Assembly: GCA_049616325.1 (NCBI GenBank)
Contig: JBMZHG010000003.1
Span: forward strand, 49,333 to 113,332
Direction of reading: 5' to 3'
Source of the DNA: UBA11663 sp049616325
GTDB taxonomy: Bacteria; Bacteroidota; Bacteroidia; Flavobacteriales_D; Sanyastnellaceae
Length of the DNA stretch: 64,000 bases
Shown: in pieces, positions 34,852 to 43,693 of the stretch
Layout of the letters: each line of letters starts with the position of its first letter
How positions within the stretch are numbered: the first letter of the stretch is position 1
The notes under the pieces: generated by a model
What the model was told of the DNA's origin: nothing
Databases searched by the model: none
Seen by the model: only the letters and a program-made list of their open reading frames with translations
Made by a program: the position numbers and the translations under genes

Positions 34852-35907
34852 ATGGTTACGACAGCCATGGGCACCCCCACCACCATTACCGTCAAGCGCA
34901 TTGAGCGCTTGAGCCCGGTCGCCGTGCGTGTCACGCTCGACCCGGGTGCGCATGCCCCTGATTGGGACTACGTGCCCGGAGGTTACCTGACGTTTTGCCT
35001 TCCCTGCGGCGACCCGGTGCTCCACCGGTCTTACAGTTTGGTGCAAGGCCCTTCCGACCGTTATCCTCAAGTCTTGGTCAAAGAGACGGGAGGGTCGCGC
35101 GGGAGCGCCTTTGTCAATCGGCAGTTCAAGGAAGGGATGCAAATCATGGCCTACCCGCCCAAAGGCAGACTCTTTCCTGAATCGTGGAACGACCAACCTG
35201 CGCATTTCGTGATGCTCGCAGCCGGAACGGGAATCACCCCGCTCTTTAGCGTGATGCAGCACCTTCTGGCTTCCGAACACGACCACGAAGTGACGCTGTT
35301 TTTCGGAAACACGAGCATCGCAGACATTCTGCTTCGCGACGAGCTGGAAACGCTGGCGAAACACCCTCGGGTTCGCGTGGTGCACATTTTGACCGACGGA
35401 AGTTGCGACGACGACTTGCACAACGGCCGCATCACCGCAAGCAAGACCATGCTCCTGTGGGACTCCATCACCACTTCATTGCCTAAGAAAGTGCTTTTGT
35501 CGGGGCCCGCGAGCATGAAGGAAGACGTGTTGCGTGGTTTGGACCTGTGCGGCGTGGCTCCTCAAGACATTCGATACGAAGACTTTCACCACCCTCCACA
35601 CATGGAGGCGCCCGTCATCCCCTCCTGCGAAGTGACGGCCGAATACCGAGGCAAATCGATCGAATTCACGTACCAGCCCAACGAAGAATCCCTGATTGAA
35701 GCCATCGTCGATCGTGGACTGGACGCCCCGTTTTCATGTCGTGGAGGCGTCTGCGGCAGCTGCCGATCGGAAGTTGTGGACGGCGAAGTGACGGTGGATC
35801 ACGCCTACGCGTTGACGCGGGAGGAACGCAAGAAAGGTTGGGTGCTCTGTTGCCAGGCCAAGCCGAGCTCAAGCCACGTTCATGTCTCCTTCAAGGGAGA
35901 CCAATAA
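34852..35907 (+). CDS. PaaE-like ferredoxin-NADP(H) reductase with C-terminal [2Fe-2S] domain
   Basis: A 351-residue flavin reductase. FAD-binding RSYSL (about 57-61), NAD(P)-binding AAGTGITP (about 122-130), and a plant-type [2Fe-2S] ferredoxin domain from about 262 with the cluster cysteines in CRGGVCGSC and the distant VLCC. This three-domain order is that of PaaE/HmpX-type reductases. The oxygenase partner is not nearby, so the electron acceptor is unknown. A second ATG five codons in is equally possible. The 3' end overlaps the convergent queE by 17 bases. Confidence 0.85.
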   Translation: MVTTAMGTPTTITVKRIERLSPVAVRVTLDPGAHAPDWDYVPGGYLTFCLPCGDPVLHRSYSLVQGPSDRYPQVLVKETGGSRGSAFVNRQFKEGMQIMAYPPKGRLFPESWNDQPAHFVMLAAGTGITPLFSVMQHLLASEHDHEVTLFFGNTSIADILLRDELETLAKHPRVRVVHILTDGSCDDDLHNGRITASKTMLLWDSITTSLPKKVLLSGPASMKEDVLRGLDLCGVAPQDIRYEDFHHPPHMEAPVIPSCEVTAEYRGKSIEFTYQPNEESLIEAIVDRGLDAPFSCRGGVCGSCRSEVVDGEVTVDHAYALTREERKKGWVLCCQAKPSSSHVHVSFKGDQ

Positions 35908-36499
35908 ACTTGTGCGTTTGCAAGGACAGCCGCCATTGAGGCGCTTCTTGGATGCGGGCCAAAACGCGTTCCATCACTTCTTCCCGTCGGTCCCACTCTG
36001 GCTGAAGGAACTGGGCCGTTCCGGGGGCGAGTTGTGAAGCGTGTTCTTCCGCCCAAGCCAAGTCGTGGGTGTTCACCACAACCACCTTCAACTCGTCCGC
36101 CTTGGCGTACCACTCTTCGAGGCAGGGTTTGAACTTTTTGGGGCTCAAGGTCACCCAATCCCAATCTCCCGAGGACGGGTGCGCACCACTTGTTTCGAGG
36201 TGCGTTGCGAGCCCTGCCGCATGCAGAGCCGAGGTCAAGCTCGTGAGGTCGTACATGCACGGCTCTCCGCCGGTCACAACCACCCGAGGCAATCCCGATT
36301 CCGCTGCTTCGCGGACGAGCGTGGCGACGTCGATTTGAGGATGTGCCTCCAAGGGCCAGCTTTCCTTCACGTCGCACCACGCACATCCCACGTCGCATCC
36401 CCCGAGACGGATGAACCAAGCCGCGTGGCCCGTCCAAGCCCCTTCCCCTTGCAACGTGGGAAAGCGCTCCATGACAGGGTATGTGCGAGAATCGGACAT
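35891..36499 (-). CDS. queE: 7-carboxy-7-deazaguanine synthase
   Basis: A 202-residue radical SAM enzyme of queuosine synthesis: 6-carboxytetrahydropterin to 7-carboxy-7-deazaguanine. It has FPTLQGEGAWTGHAAWFIR, the cluster motif CDVGCAWC (C35, C39, C42), VVTGGEPCMY and ETSGAHP. The ATG at 36497-36499 overlaps the rimO stop by one base (TGATG), so it is the last gene of the rpmG-ftsY-rimO operon. queC, queD and queF are not in the window. Confidence 0.93.
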   Translation of the reverse strand: MSDSRTYPVMERFPTLQGEGAWTGHAAWFIRLGGCDVGCAWCDVKESWPLEAHPQIDVATLVREAAESGLPRVVVTGGEPCMYDLTSLTSALHAAGLATHLETSGAHPSSGDWDWVTLSPKKFKPCLEEWYAKADELKVVVVNTHDLAWAEEHASQLAPGTAQFLQPEWDRREEVMERVLARIQEAPQWRLSLQTHKFIGLP

Positions 36500-37809
36500 C
36501 AATCCACCAAGTGAGCGTCAAGGTCAAACGCAGATGCCCCGGTGATCTTCGCCGTGACAAAATCGCCAACACGCAGGTGTCCGTCATGAGCGATACGCAC
36601 TTCGTTGTCCACGTCAGGGCTGTCGTATTGGGTCCGCCCCACCCACAACCCGTCTTCATGTCGGTCGATGAGAACGCGCTCCACGCTGCCGATTCGAGCC
36701 ACGTTGAGTTCCTCGCTGATCCCGGCCTGAATGTCCATGATGCGCTCAACCCGTGCGCGCTTCACCTCCTCAGGCACGTCGTCCGCCAAAGTGTAGGCGT
36801 GCGTGTTCTCCTCGTGGCTGTACGTGAAACAGCCCAAACGATCGAACCTCATCCGCTCCACCCACCCTTGCAGGTGCTCGAAATGGGCTTCCGTCTCGCC
36901 GGGAAAACCGCAGATCAAAGTGGTCCGGATCGCGATGTCCGGAATCCGTTGCCGAATGGCGTCGATCAGCGCGTCGGTTTTGGCCTCCGTGATGCCTCGA
37001 CGCATGGCCTTCAACATCTCGTCGGTGCCGTGCTGAAGCGGCATGTCGAGGTAATTGCACACGTTGCTCCGCTCGGCCATCACGTCGAGGACGTCCATCG
37101 GAAATCCGCTCGGGAAGGCGTAGTGCAGGCGAATCCACTCGATTCCTTCCACGTCGCTGAGGCGCCGTACAAGTTCGGCGAGCTTCCGCTCGCGGTACAG
37201 GTCCAGTCCGTAGTAGGTCAAGTCCTGCGCGATGAGGATGATTTCTGACACCCCTTGTTTGGCGAGCCCCTTGGCCTGGGAAACCAGCTCTTCCATGGGA
37301 GTGGAGCGGTGCTTCCCGCGCATCAGCGGAATCGCACAAAACGCACAGGGCCGGTCGCACCCTTCCGCGATTTTCAGGTAGGCGTAGTGCGCGGGTGTCG
37401 TGAGCAAGCGCTCGCCCACGAGCTCCTTTTTGTAATCGGCACGCAACGTCTTGAGCAGGCGCGGCAAATCGCGGGTGCCAAACCAATCGTCCACCTCGGG
37501 GATGCCGTCCGCAAGCTCTTCCTTGTAGCGCTCCGAGAGGCATCCCGTCACGTACACGCGCTCAAGCTGGCCCTCTGCCTTGGCCTGAGCGAACCTGAAA
37601 ATGGTGTCGATGCTTTCCTGCTTCGCCGCTTCAATGAAACCGCACGTATTGACAATGACAATGCCGCTGTCGTCTTGCTTCGCTTCGTGCTCGACCTCAA
37701 AGTCGTTGGCCCGCAATTGGGCCATCATGACTTCGCTGTCAAACAGGTTCTTGGCGCACCCGAGGGTCACCACGTTGACCTTGCGTGGCTTGTAGGAACG
37801 TGCTCTCAT
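36499..37809 (-). CDS. rimO: Ribosomal protein S12 methylthiotransferase
   Basis: A 436-residue enzyme that adds a methylthio group to Asp of ribosomal protein S12. N-terminal MTTase domain with its three cluster cysteines (C18 in LGCAKN, C56 in NTCGFI, C90 in TGCLSER), radical SAM cluster C151-C155-C158 (CDRPCAFC) and a C-terminal TRAM domain (from about 370). The LGCAKNLFDSE start separates it from MiaB. The ATG at 37807-37809 shares ATGA with the end of ftsY. Confidence 0.95.
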   Translation of the reverse strand: MRARSYKPRKVNVVTLGCAKNLFDSEVMMAQLRANDFEVEHEAKQDDSGIVIVNTCGFIEAAKQESIDTIFRFAQAKAEGQLERVYVTGCLSERYKEELADGIPEVDDWFGTRDLPRLLKTLRADYKKELVGERLLTTPAHYAYLKIAEGCDRPCAFCAIPLMRGKHRSTPMEELVSQAKGLAKQGVSEIILIAQDLTYYGLDLYRERKLAELVRRLSDVEGIEWIRLHYAFPSGFPMDVLDVMAERSNVCNYLDMPLQHGTDEMLKAMRRGITEAKTDALIDAIRQRIPDIAIRTTLICGFPGETEAHFEHLQGWVERMRFDRLGCFTYSHEENTHAYTLADDVPEEVKRARVERIMDIQAGISEELNVARIGSVERVLIDRHEDGLWVGRTQYDSPDVDNEVRIAHDGHLRVGDFVTAKITGASAFDLDAHLVD

Positions 37810-38789
37810 GATTCTGCATCCAAAGATTGGGGAAGCAAGCTGTCGACAAACTCCATCGGGTGAAATTCCTGCAAGTCCTCCATTTTTTCGCCCACGCCCA
37901 CAAACCGGACCGGAACGTTCAGTTGGTCGGAGATGGCAAGAACCACCCCGCCCTTTGCCGTGCCGTCGAGCTTGGTGAGCACCAGGCCTGTCACGTCGGT
38001 GACCTCGGTGAATCTCTTGGCTTGTTCGAGCGCGTTTTGGCCTGTCGAACCGTCCAGGACCAACCACACTTCGTGCGGCGCATCTGGAATCTGCTTCGCC
38101 ATCACCCGCTTGATTTTGCCCAACTCGTTCATCAAGTTGACCTTGTTGTGCAAGCGTCCGGCGGTGTCAATGATCACCAAATCGGCCTGGGCGGCTGTCG
38201 CCGACTGAAGGGTGTCAAACGCCACTGCTGCCGGATCCGCCCCCATGCCTTGCGCCACAACGTCCACCCCCACGCGCTCTCCCCACACCTTCAACTGGTC
38301 GACGGCCGCAGCCCTGAACGTGTCTGCCGCGCCGAGCATCACTTTCAATCCTTGGGACTTGTAGCGGTGGGCAAGCTTCGCAATCGAAGTCGTTTTGCCC
38401 ACGCCGTTGACCCCCACCACCAAAATGACGTGAGGCCCGTTTCCGCGAGGCACTTCGTAGGCCGTCGAGTCCGAGGTTGCACTTCCCGCGTCCCGCGTGA
38501 TCAAACCGAGGACTTCCTCGCGGAGCATTGTCATGAGCTCCTGCTGGTCCACGTAGGCCTCCCACGTGGCGCGCTTCCGCAGGCGATCGAGGACCGCTTC
38601 CGTGGTGTCTACCCCCACGTCGGAAAGAATGAGCGCCTCCTCCAACTCATCCATCAAGTCATCGTCAATGCGACGACGCCCGGTGAACACTCGGGAAATT
38701 CGCTCCATGACCGACTGCTTGGACTTGGCCAAGCCCTGGTCGAGCGATTCCTTTTTTTCCTGTCCAAATAGCCGCTTGAAAAATCCCAT
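37806..38789 (-). CDS. ftsY: Signal recognition particle receptor FtsY
   Basis: A 327-residue SRP GTPase. Short N-terminal region, four-helix N domain (about 20-100), then the G domain: GVNGVGKT (126-133), DTAGR, TKLDGTAKGG, and the closing GVGEKMEDLQEF. The ATG at 38787-38789 gives the usual MGFFK start; a TTG upstream gives a non-homologous extension. Fourth in the operon after rpmG and DUF4295. Confidence 0.96.
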   Translation of the reverse strand: MGFFKRLFGQEKKESLDQGLAKSKQSVMERISRVFTGRRRIDDDLMDELEEALILSDVGVDTTEAVLDRLRKRATWEAYVDQQELMTMLREEVLGLITRDAGSATSDSTAYEVPRGNGPHVILVVGVNGVGKTTSIAKLAHRYKSQGLKVMLGAADTFRAAAVDQLKVWGERVGVDVVAQGMGADPAAVAFDTLQSATAAQADLVIIDTAGRLHNKVNLMNELGKIKRVMAKQIPDAPHEVWLVLDGSTGQNALEQAKRFTEVTDVTGLVLTKLDGTAKGGVVLAISDQLNVPVRFVGVGEKMEDLQEFHPMEFVDSLLPQSLDAES

Positions 38790-38883
38790 CAGGCGCGTTG
38801 GTGTGAGGTGGTTTGACAAAAAAATGGGCCGGATTCACGAGGAAACCAGCCCATCCGTAATGCGTTTGAGGCGTACTCGTGAA

Positions 38884-39039
38884 TCAGTTCTTGTCGAACC
38901 AGGCTTTCACGTCGTCGTTGTGCACCACCTCTTCTTTGAACATGTACGCTCCCGTTTTAGGGCTGCGCACCATCTTAATCACTTTCGTGTGCTGTCGACC
39001 TCCTCCGGTCTGCAGCGATGCCACTGTCTTCTTAGCCAT
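38884..39039 (-). CDS. DUF4295 protein
   Basis: A 51-residue, very basic protein (MAKKTVASLQTGGGRQ... VKAWFDKN). The family is known from Bacteroidota, nearly always between rpmG and ftsY, as here; it is probably a small ribosome-associated protein. It lies 30 bases after rpmG, followed by ftsY after 94 bases. Confidence 0.9.
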   Translation of the reverse strand: MAKKTVASLQTGGGRQHTKVIKMVRSPKTGAYMFKEEVVHNDDVKAWFDKN

Positions 39040-39069
39040 GCTTTCTTGTTGTCAGAGGGTTAGGTCCAA

Positions 39070-39252
39070 TTACTTAATCTCTTTGTGCATCGTGTACTTG
39101 CGAAGTACGGGGTTGAACTTTTTGATCTCCATGCGGTCTGGAGTGTTCTTGCGGTTCTTCGTGGTGACGTAACGAGACGTGCCTGGCATGCCGGATTCTT
39201 TGTGCTCCGTGCATTCCAAAATCACCTGAACGCGGTTTCCTTTCTTCGCCAT
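39070..39252 (-). CDS. rpmG: Ribosomal protein L33
   Basis: A 60-residue L33 (MAKKGNRVQVILECTEHK... LRKYTMHKEIK). It is of the type with few cysteines (only one Cys), so it lacks the zinc ribbon. It has a strong promoter 20 bases upstream. rpmB (L28), often next to it in Bacteroidota, is not found in this interval. Confidence 0.96.
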   Translation of the reverse strand: MAKKGNRVQVILECTEHKESGMPGTSRYVTTKNRKNTPDRMEIKKFNPVLRKYTMHKEIK

Positions 39253-39271
39253 GGTTTCAAGAATTGGGTCG

Positions 39272-39302
39272 CAAAGATAGCGAATTCCCGCAATTCGAAC
39301 AA
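39272..39302 (-). promoter_or_regulatory. Promoter of the rpmG-DUF4295-ftsY-rimO-queE operon
   Basis: Minus strand: TTG (39300-39302), exactly 20 bases, TATCTTTG (39272-39279). This is the best match to the Bacteroidota sigma-factor consensus in the window and it lies 19 bases before the rpmG start. Confidence 0.8.
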
Positions 39303-39384
39303 CGCCTTTTGCACACCCCCGCGTGAAGAAGCCTTTGGGACCCACAATTCCCACGTTTCAAGGGCGTTTAGATTCGTAGAATCC

Positions 39385-42072
39385 ATGGCAAAGAACATCC
39401 TTCTCAAAGATACCGAGGCCTCCTCTGGGGACAAAGGCGCCTCATCCAAGCGCAAAAAGCGGGCGCCCAAGGCCCAACCTGACTCCAAGTGGAACTTCAC
39501 ATTGTTTTCTCAGGCTCGCGAGACGTGGCAGGATGAACGGACACGTTCGGTAGCGGGATTGGTGTCTCTGGGCCTGGCCTTGGTGTTTGCCTTGGCCGTG
39601 GTGTCGTCGTTTTTCACCGGGAGCTTGGACATTCGGATCCTTCAAAACGAAGGCGTCACCGACGAATTGGAAGCGTACCACAACGTGCTTGGAAGCCTTG
39701 GCGCACACATCGGATTCTTCCTCGCCCGTCAAGGTCTGGGCGTAGGCGCACTCAGCATCCCTTTTCTCCTTGGGCTGTTGGGTTTGCGGTGGCTGACGGA
39801 TCGCCCTTTCTTGCCCTTGGCCAAAACCCTGCGCCTTTCCGCGTTTCTTGCCATGTTCGTGCCCTGGGCGCTCGCCTTTTTGACGCACACCGCTCCAGAG
39901 GCCAACCAAACCGCGGTCAGCGCACTCAACGATCACGTGACGGGTGCCGCGGGCTTGTGGCTGCTCGGGCAGTCCCTGCATTGGGGAGGTGCACTCGGGT
40001 CGTCGCTGTTTTTGATGTTGACAATAGGCATCATGCTTGCCTTCAACACCCCCGCGCTTTGGAACCGATTGGGACAACGCCTTGGTGCGTGGTTCAAATC
40101 CTCGGAAGAGACCATGATGGAGGAGGATGCCCTGGACGAGGCTGCCGTGAAAGAGGCCGCTTCCGGGGATGATTTTGTCGCCTCCAACGCCGTCGCCGCC
40201 GCTGCGACAGGCAACGTTCTTCTTCCGAAGGACGAGCCAAGTGAGGTGGAGGAAGACGTCCCGTTTGAAGTGTCGCCCGCAGCAGAGGCGGTGCCAGACC
40301 CGCAGCCCGAGCCCAACGCGACCGCCCCTGAAGTCGAGGCGCCGGTCGCGGACGAACCTGCACAGGCCGAGGCTACCCCTGCCCCACCCACTCCGGGTGA
40401 ACAAGACGAGGAGGGCGACGTGGAGGGCGACGTGGAGTTTGAGGTGAAAGAAGTTCAAGAGGAGGAAACGCTGAGCAGCGAAGAACTGGAGGACTTGGCC
40501 GAAGAATTTGGGGAGGAATACGACCCGACATTGGATTTGGGCCGATTCCAACTCCCCCACTTGGACAAACTCGAGAACCACGGCGACGGCAAAAACCGCG
40601 TGACAGACGAGGAATTGCAACAGAACAAGGAGAACATCCTTCGCACCCTGGCAAACTTCAACATCGAAGTCAGCAAAATCACAGCTGAAGTCGGACCCAC
40701 CGTGACGCTCTACGAAATTGTGCCCGCACCGGGCATTCGGATCAGCAAGATCAAGAACCTCGAAGACGACATCGCCCTGAGCCTTGCGGCCCTGGGGATC
40801 CGCATCATTGCCCCCATTCCTGGAAAGGGAACCATCGGCATTGAAGTTCCCAATTCGAATCCGGACGTGGTGAGCATGCGTACACTCATCGCCAGCGACA
40901 AATTCCAAAACTCCGACGCGGCACTTCCCATCGCCTTGGGCAAAACCATCAGCAACGAGACCTACGTCTTTGACATGGCCAAGATGCCGCACTTGCTGAT
41001 GGCAGGTGCCACTGGCCAAGGAAAGTCGGTCGGACTTAACGCCATGCTCGTAAGCATGCTGTACCGGAAACATCCGTCGCAGCTGAAGTTTGTCCTGGTA
41101 GACCCCAAGAAGGTGGAACTGACGCTCTACAACAAGATTGTGCGTCACTACCTCGCGCAACTTCCCGACAGCGAGGACGCCATCATCACCGACACGTCGA
41201 AGGTGGTTTCCACGCTGAACAGCCTCTGCGTGGAGATGGACCACCGGTACGAATTGCTCAAGGCGGCGCAATGCCGGAACCTGAAGGAGTACAATGCCAA
41301 GTTCATCAAGCGCAAGATCATTCCAGGAGCGGCAGTGGGGCACCCCGACAACGGGTCCGACTTGCACCGCAACGGGCACCACTACATGCCGTACATCGTG
41401 CTTGTCGTGGACGAATTCGCGGACTTGATCATGACGGCGGGCAAGGAGGTGGAAACACCCATCGCGCGATTGGCCCAGCTTGCGCGGGCAATCGGCATTC
41501 ACTTGATCATCGCCACGCAGCGCCCCTCGGTCAACATCATCACGGGCACGATCAAGGCGAACTTCCCGGCACGGGTGGCGTTCCGGGTGACCTCGAAAAT
41601 CGACTCCCGAACCATCCTCGACGCGGGAGGCGCCGACCAACTCATCGGCCGCGGGGACATGCTGATGAGCACGGGCAACGACCTCATTCGTTTGCAATGC
41701 GGGTTTGTCGACACCCCTGAAGTGGAAGACATCTGTGAATTCATCGGCTCCCAGCAAGGCTACCCGACCCCGTACGAATTGCCGCCACCGCCTGCGGAAG
41801 CCAGCGAGTCTTCCGGGTCGCTTGACGACGACGAGCGCGACCCCATGTTTGAAGATGCCGCCCGAGTCTTGGTGATGCACCAGCAAGGATCGACGTCGTT
41901 GCTTCAGCGCAAGCTCAAGCTTGGATACAACCGCGCAGGGCGCTTGATCGACCAACTGGAGACCGCCGGCATCATTGGCCCCTTCGAAGGCAGCAAAGCG
42001 CGAAAGGTGCTTGTGCCCGACGAAGCAAGTTTGGAACAATTGTTGCAATCCAGCTCGACCACAACCGAGTAA
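39385..42072 (+). CDS. ftsK: DNA translocase FtsK/SpoIIIE
   Basis: An 895-residue DNA translocase that clears chromosome ends at the division septum. Order: four membrane helices (about 52-190), a long acidic, Pro/Glu-rich linker (about 240-385), the alpha/beta motor (Walker A GATGQGKS about 541-548, LVDPKKVEL, VVDEFADLIM, ATQRPSV) and the winged-helix gamma domain (about 818-880; LLQRKLKLGYNRAGRLIDQLE) that reads KOPS-type motifs. Start ATG at 39385, nine bases after a TAGATTCG -7-like box (39369-39376). The next gene, lolA-like, follows after nine bases. Confidence 0.95.
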   Translation: MAKNILLKDTEASSGDKGASSKRKKRAPKAQPDSKWNFTLFSQARETWQDERTRSVAGLVSLGLALVFALAVVSSFFTGSLDIRILQNEGVTDELEAYHNVLGSLGAHIGFFLARQGLGVGALSIPFLLGLLGLRWLTDRPFLPLAKTLRLSAFLAMFVPWALAFLTHTAPEANQTAVSALNDHVTGAAGLWLLGQSLHWGGALGSSLFLMLTIGIMLAFNTPALWNRLGQRLGAWFKSSEETMMEEDALDEAAVKEAASGDDFVASNAVAAAATGNVLLPKDEPSEVEEDVPFEVSPAAEAVPDPQPEPNATAPEVEAPVADEPAQAEATPAPPTPGEQDEEGDVEGDVEFEVKEVQEEETLSSEELEDLAEEFGEEYDPTLDLGRFQLPHLDKLENHGDGKNRVTDEELQQNKENILRTLANFNIEVSKITAEVGPTVTLYEIVPAPGIRISKIKNLEDDIALSLAALGIRIIAPIPGKGTIGIEVPNSNPDVVSMRTLIASDKFQNSDAALPIALGKTISNETYVFDMAKMPHLLMAGATGQGKSVGLNAMLVSMLYRKHPSQLKFVLVDPKKVELTLYNKIVRHYLAQLPDSEDAIITDTSKVVSTLNSLCVEMDHRYELLKAAQCRNLKEYNAKFIKRKIIPGAAVGHPDNGSDLHRNGHHYMPYIVLVVDEFADLIMTAGKEVETPIARLAQLARAIGIHLIIATQRPSVNIITGTIKANFPARVAFRVTSKIDSRTILDAGGADQLIGRGDMLMSTGNDLIRLQCGFVDTPEVEDICEFIGSQQGYPTPYELPPPPAEASESSGSLDDDERDPMFEDAARVLVMHQQGSTSLLQRKLKLGYNRAGRLIDQLETAGIIGPFEGSKARKVLVPDEASLEQLLQSSSTTTE

Positions 42073-42081
42073 ATTTGCATC

Positions 42082-42729
42082 ATGCGCAGAACGACGTCCC
42101 TTTTCCTCAGCCTCGCCGCAGGCACCCTCCTCTCCTCCCCTGCTCTTGCCCAAGATGCAGATGCGCTGCTCACCAAGTTGAGCGACAAGGGCAAAACCTA
42201 CAAAGCGTACGAAATTGCGTACACCAGCACGTTGGTGGACTTGAAGAACGATTTCGAGCTCACGCAAGAAGGCGTGGTCCAAATCGAAGGCGACCGCTTC
42301 CACCTCGACCTCGGGGATTACGTGATCTACTGCGACGGAGAGACGGTTTGGACATTTGAGCCTGAAATGAACGAGTGCTATGTGGACGACACCGAGACCA
42401 TGAAGGAGGAGGGCATGGATCCCGCCAAGCTCTTCACGGTTTGGGAGGAGGATTTTCGCCGCGAGTGGATCGGGCGCGCCGCCGTGTCAGGCCGCGATTG
42501 TGCGCACATCAATTTGTACGCCGGAGAGGACAAGCCCTTCCACACGATGCAACTCTACCTCGACGACAAAGCCCTTGAAATTGTCCGGATCGTGATGAAG
42601 GGACGTGAAGGAAGCGATGTGACTTACACGGTGACTTCTTTCTCGACGACGTTGAACGTCGTGCCCGGAATGTTTACGTTTCCCGCAGAAAAGCACCCGG
42701 GAGTCGACCTGATCGACAACCGCCTTTGA
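42082..42729 (+). CDS. LolA-like outer-membrane lipoprotein carrier
   Basis: A 215-residue periplasmic protein: signal peptide (1-23, ending ALAQ), then the LolA/LolB-type fold (SDKGKTYKAYEIAYTSTLVDLKNDFELTQEGVVQIEGDRFHLDLGDYVIYCDGETVWTF is compressed here to its pattern: alternating strands and the W-T-F core). Expected to ferry lipoproteins across the periplasm. It is co-transcribed with ftsK, an arrangement common in Bacteroidota and some other phyla. Confidence 0.85.
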   Translation: MRRTTSLFLSLAAGTLLSSPALAQDADALLTKLSDKGKTYKAYEIAYTSTLVDLKNDFELTQEGVVQIEGDRFHLDLGDYVIYCDGETVWTFEPEMNECYVDDTETMKEEGMDPAKLFTVWEEDFRREWIGRAAVSGRDCAHINLYAGEDKPFHTMQLYLDDKALEIVRIVMKGREGSDVTYTVTSFSTTLNVVPGMFTFPAEKHPGVDLIDNRL

Positions 42730-42753
42730 TTGAAAGGCTCGGGCTTGTGCCGG

Positions 42754-43689
42754 CTAACTCGGTGAACCTGCCCAGTCCACGCCCTGCCTCAGCCAATTCA
42801 GGGTTGCGCGTTCACGCTCTCCAGGCTGGTGGTCGTACGTCCACTTCACTTCCGGAGGCAGGCTCATCAGGATGCTCTCCGTGCGGCCGTTGGACACAAG
42901 GCCAAACCGCGTCCCCCGATCCCACACCAAATTGAATTCGGCGTACCGCCCGCGCCGGTGCAGTTGCCAATCGCGCTCTGAGTTCTCGAATGGCCTGCCC
43001 ACGTTGGCTTTCACAATCGGCAGGTACGCGGGCAAAAACGCCTTTCCCACATCGAGAACGAACGCCTTCAAGGAATCAAGCTCTTCGCGGCTCGCGCCTT
43101 CGCGTCCCAAGTGATCGAAGAAAATTCCTCCCACACCTCGCGTTTCTTTCCGGTGCGGAAGAAAGAAGTACCGGTCAGCCTCCGCTTTGAATTCCTCGTA
43201 CCGACCGCACGGGTGCACTTCACACACCCCGCGAAGGACGCGGTGAAATTGCGTGGCCTCTTCCACGTTGACGTAGTGAGGCGTCAAGTCAATGCCTCCG
43301 CCAAACCAGCACGTCCCGTCGCTCAGTGCGAAATGACGCACGTTCATGTGCACAATGGGCACGTGTGGGTTGGCCGGGTGGAGCACCAAACTCACGCCCG
43401 CAGCCCAAAACCGGTCCGCAGTGGTGTTCATTTGAGCCTTCAGCGCTTGGGAGGCCTGCCCTTCGACTTCGCTGAAATTGACGCCACCCCGTTCCCAAAC
43501 GGCACCCGAAGTCAGTACGCGGGTGCGCCCGCCGCCGCCGCCGGGACGCTTCCAGGCGTCCTCCACAAACGACGCTCCGCCGTGCGCCCTTTCCACCTCT
43601 TCAAGCCCCGAACAAATGAGGTCTTGAAGGCTTCTGAAATCCTCTGCCAATGCGTCTCGCCAGCGTTGCAAATCGTCGTCGGTTTCCAA
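42754..43689 (-). CDS. hemF: Oxygen-dependent coproporphyrinogen III oxidase
   Basis: A 311-residue haem-pathway enzyme that makes protoporphyrinogen IX using O2. Signatures: VLTSGAVWERGGVNFSEV, HMNVRHF, WFGGGIDLTPHYV, FFLPHRKETRGVGGIFFD, GRYAEFNLVWDRGTRFGL, SLPPEVKWTY. The length matches E. coli HemF (299). No ATG fits; TTG at 43687-43689 starts four bases after the stop of the upstream gene and matches the expected N-terminus. An alternative further upstream would lie inside that gene. An obligately aerobic or facultative life is implied. Confidence 0.92.
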   Translation of the reverse strand: METDDDLQRWRDALAEDFRSLQDLICSGLEEVERAHGGASFVEDAWKRPGGGGGRTRVLTSGAVWERGGVNFSEVEGQASQALKAQMNTTADRFWAAGVSLVLHPANPHVPIVHMNVRHFALSDGTCWFGGGIDLTPHYVNVEEATQFHRVLRGVCEVHPCGRYEEFKAEADRYFFLPHRKETRGVGGIFFDHLGREGASREELDSLKAFVLDVGKAFLPAYLPIVKANVGRPFENSERDWQLHRRGRYAEFNLVWDRGTRFGLVSNGRTESILMSLPPEVKWTYDHQPGERERATLNWLRQGVDWAGSPS

Positions 43690-43693
43690 GGAT

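Noticed and set aside
39253..39384. rpmB (L28), expected next to rpmG in many Bacteroidota
   Set aside because: The 132-base gap between rpmG and ftsK holds promoters only; no L28 frame is present on either strand.
39442..42303. A 953-codon open frame antisense to ftsK and the lolA-like gene
   Set aside because: It is an exact shadow of a clearly conserved gene; GC-rich codon use on the plus strand removes stops from the complementary frame. The product (His/Val/Arg-rich) resembles nothing.
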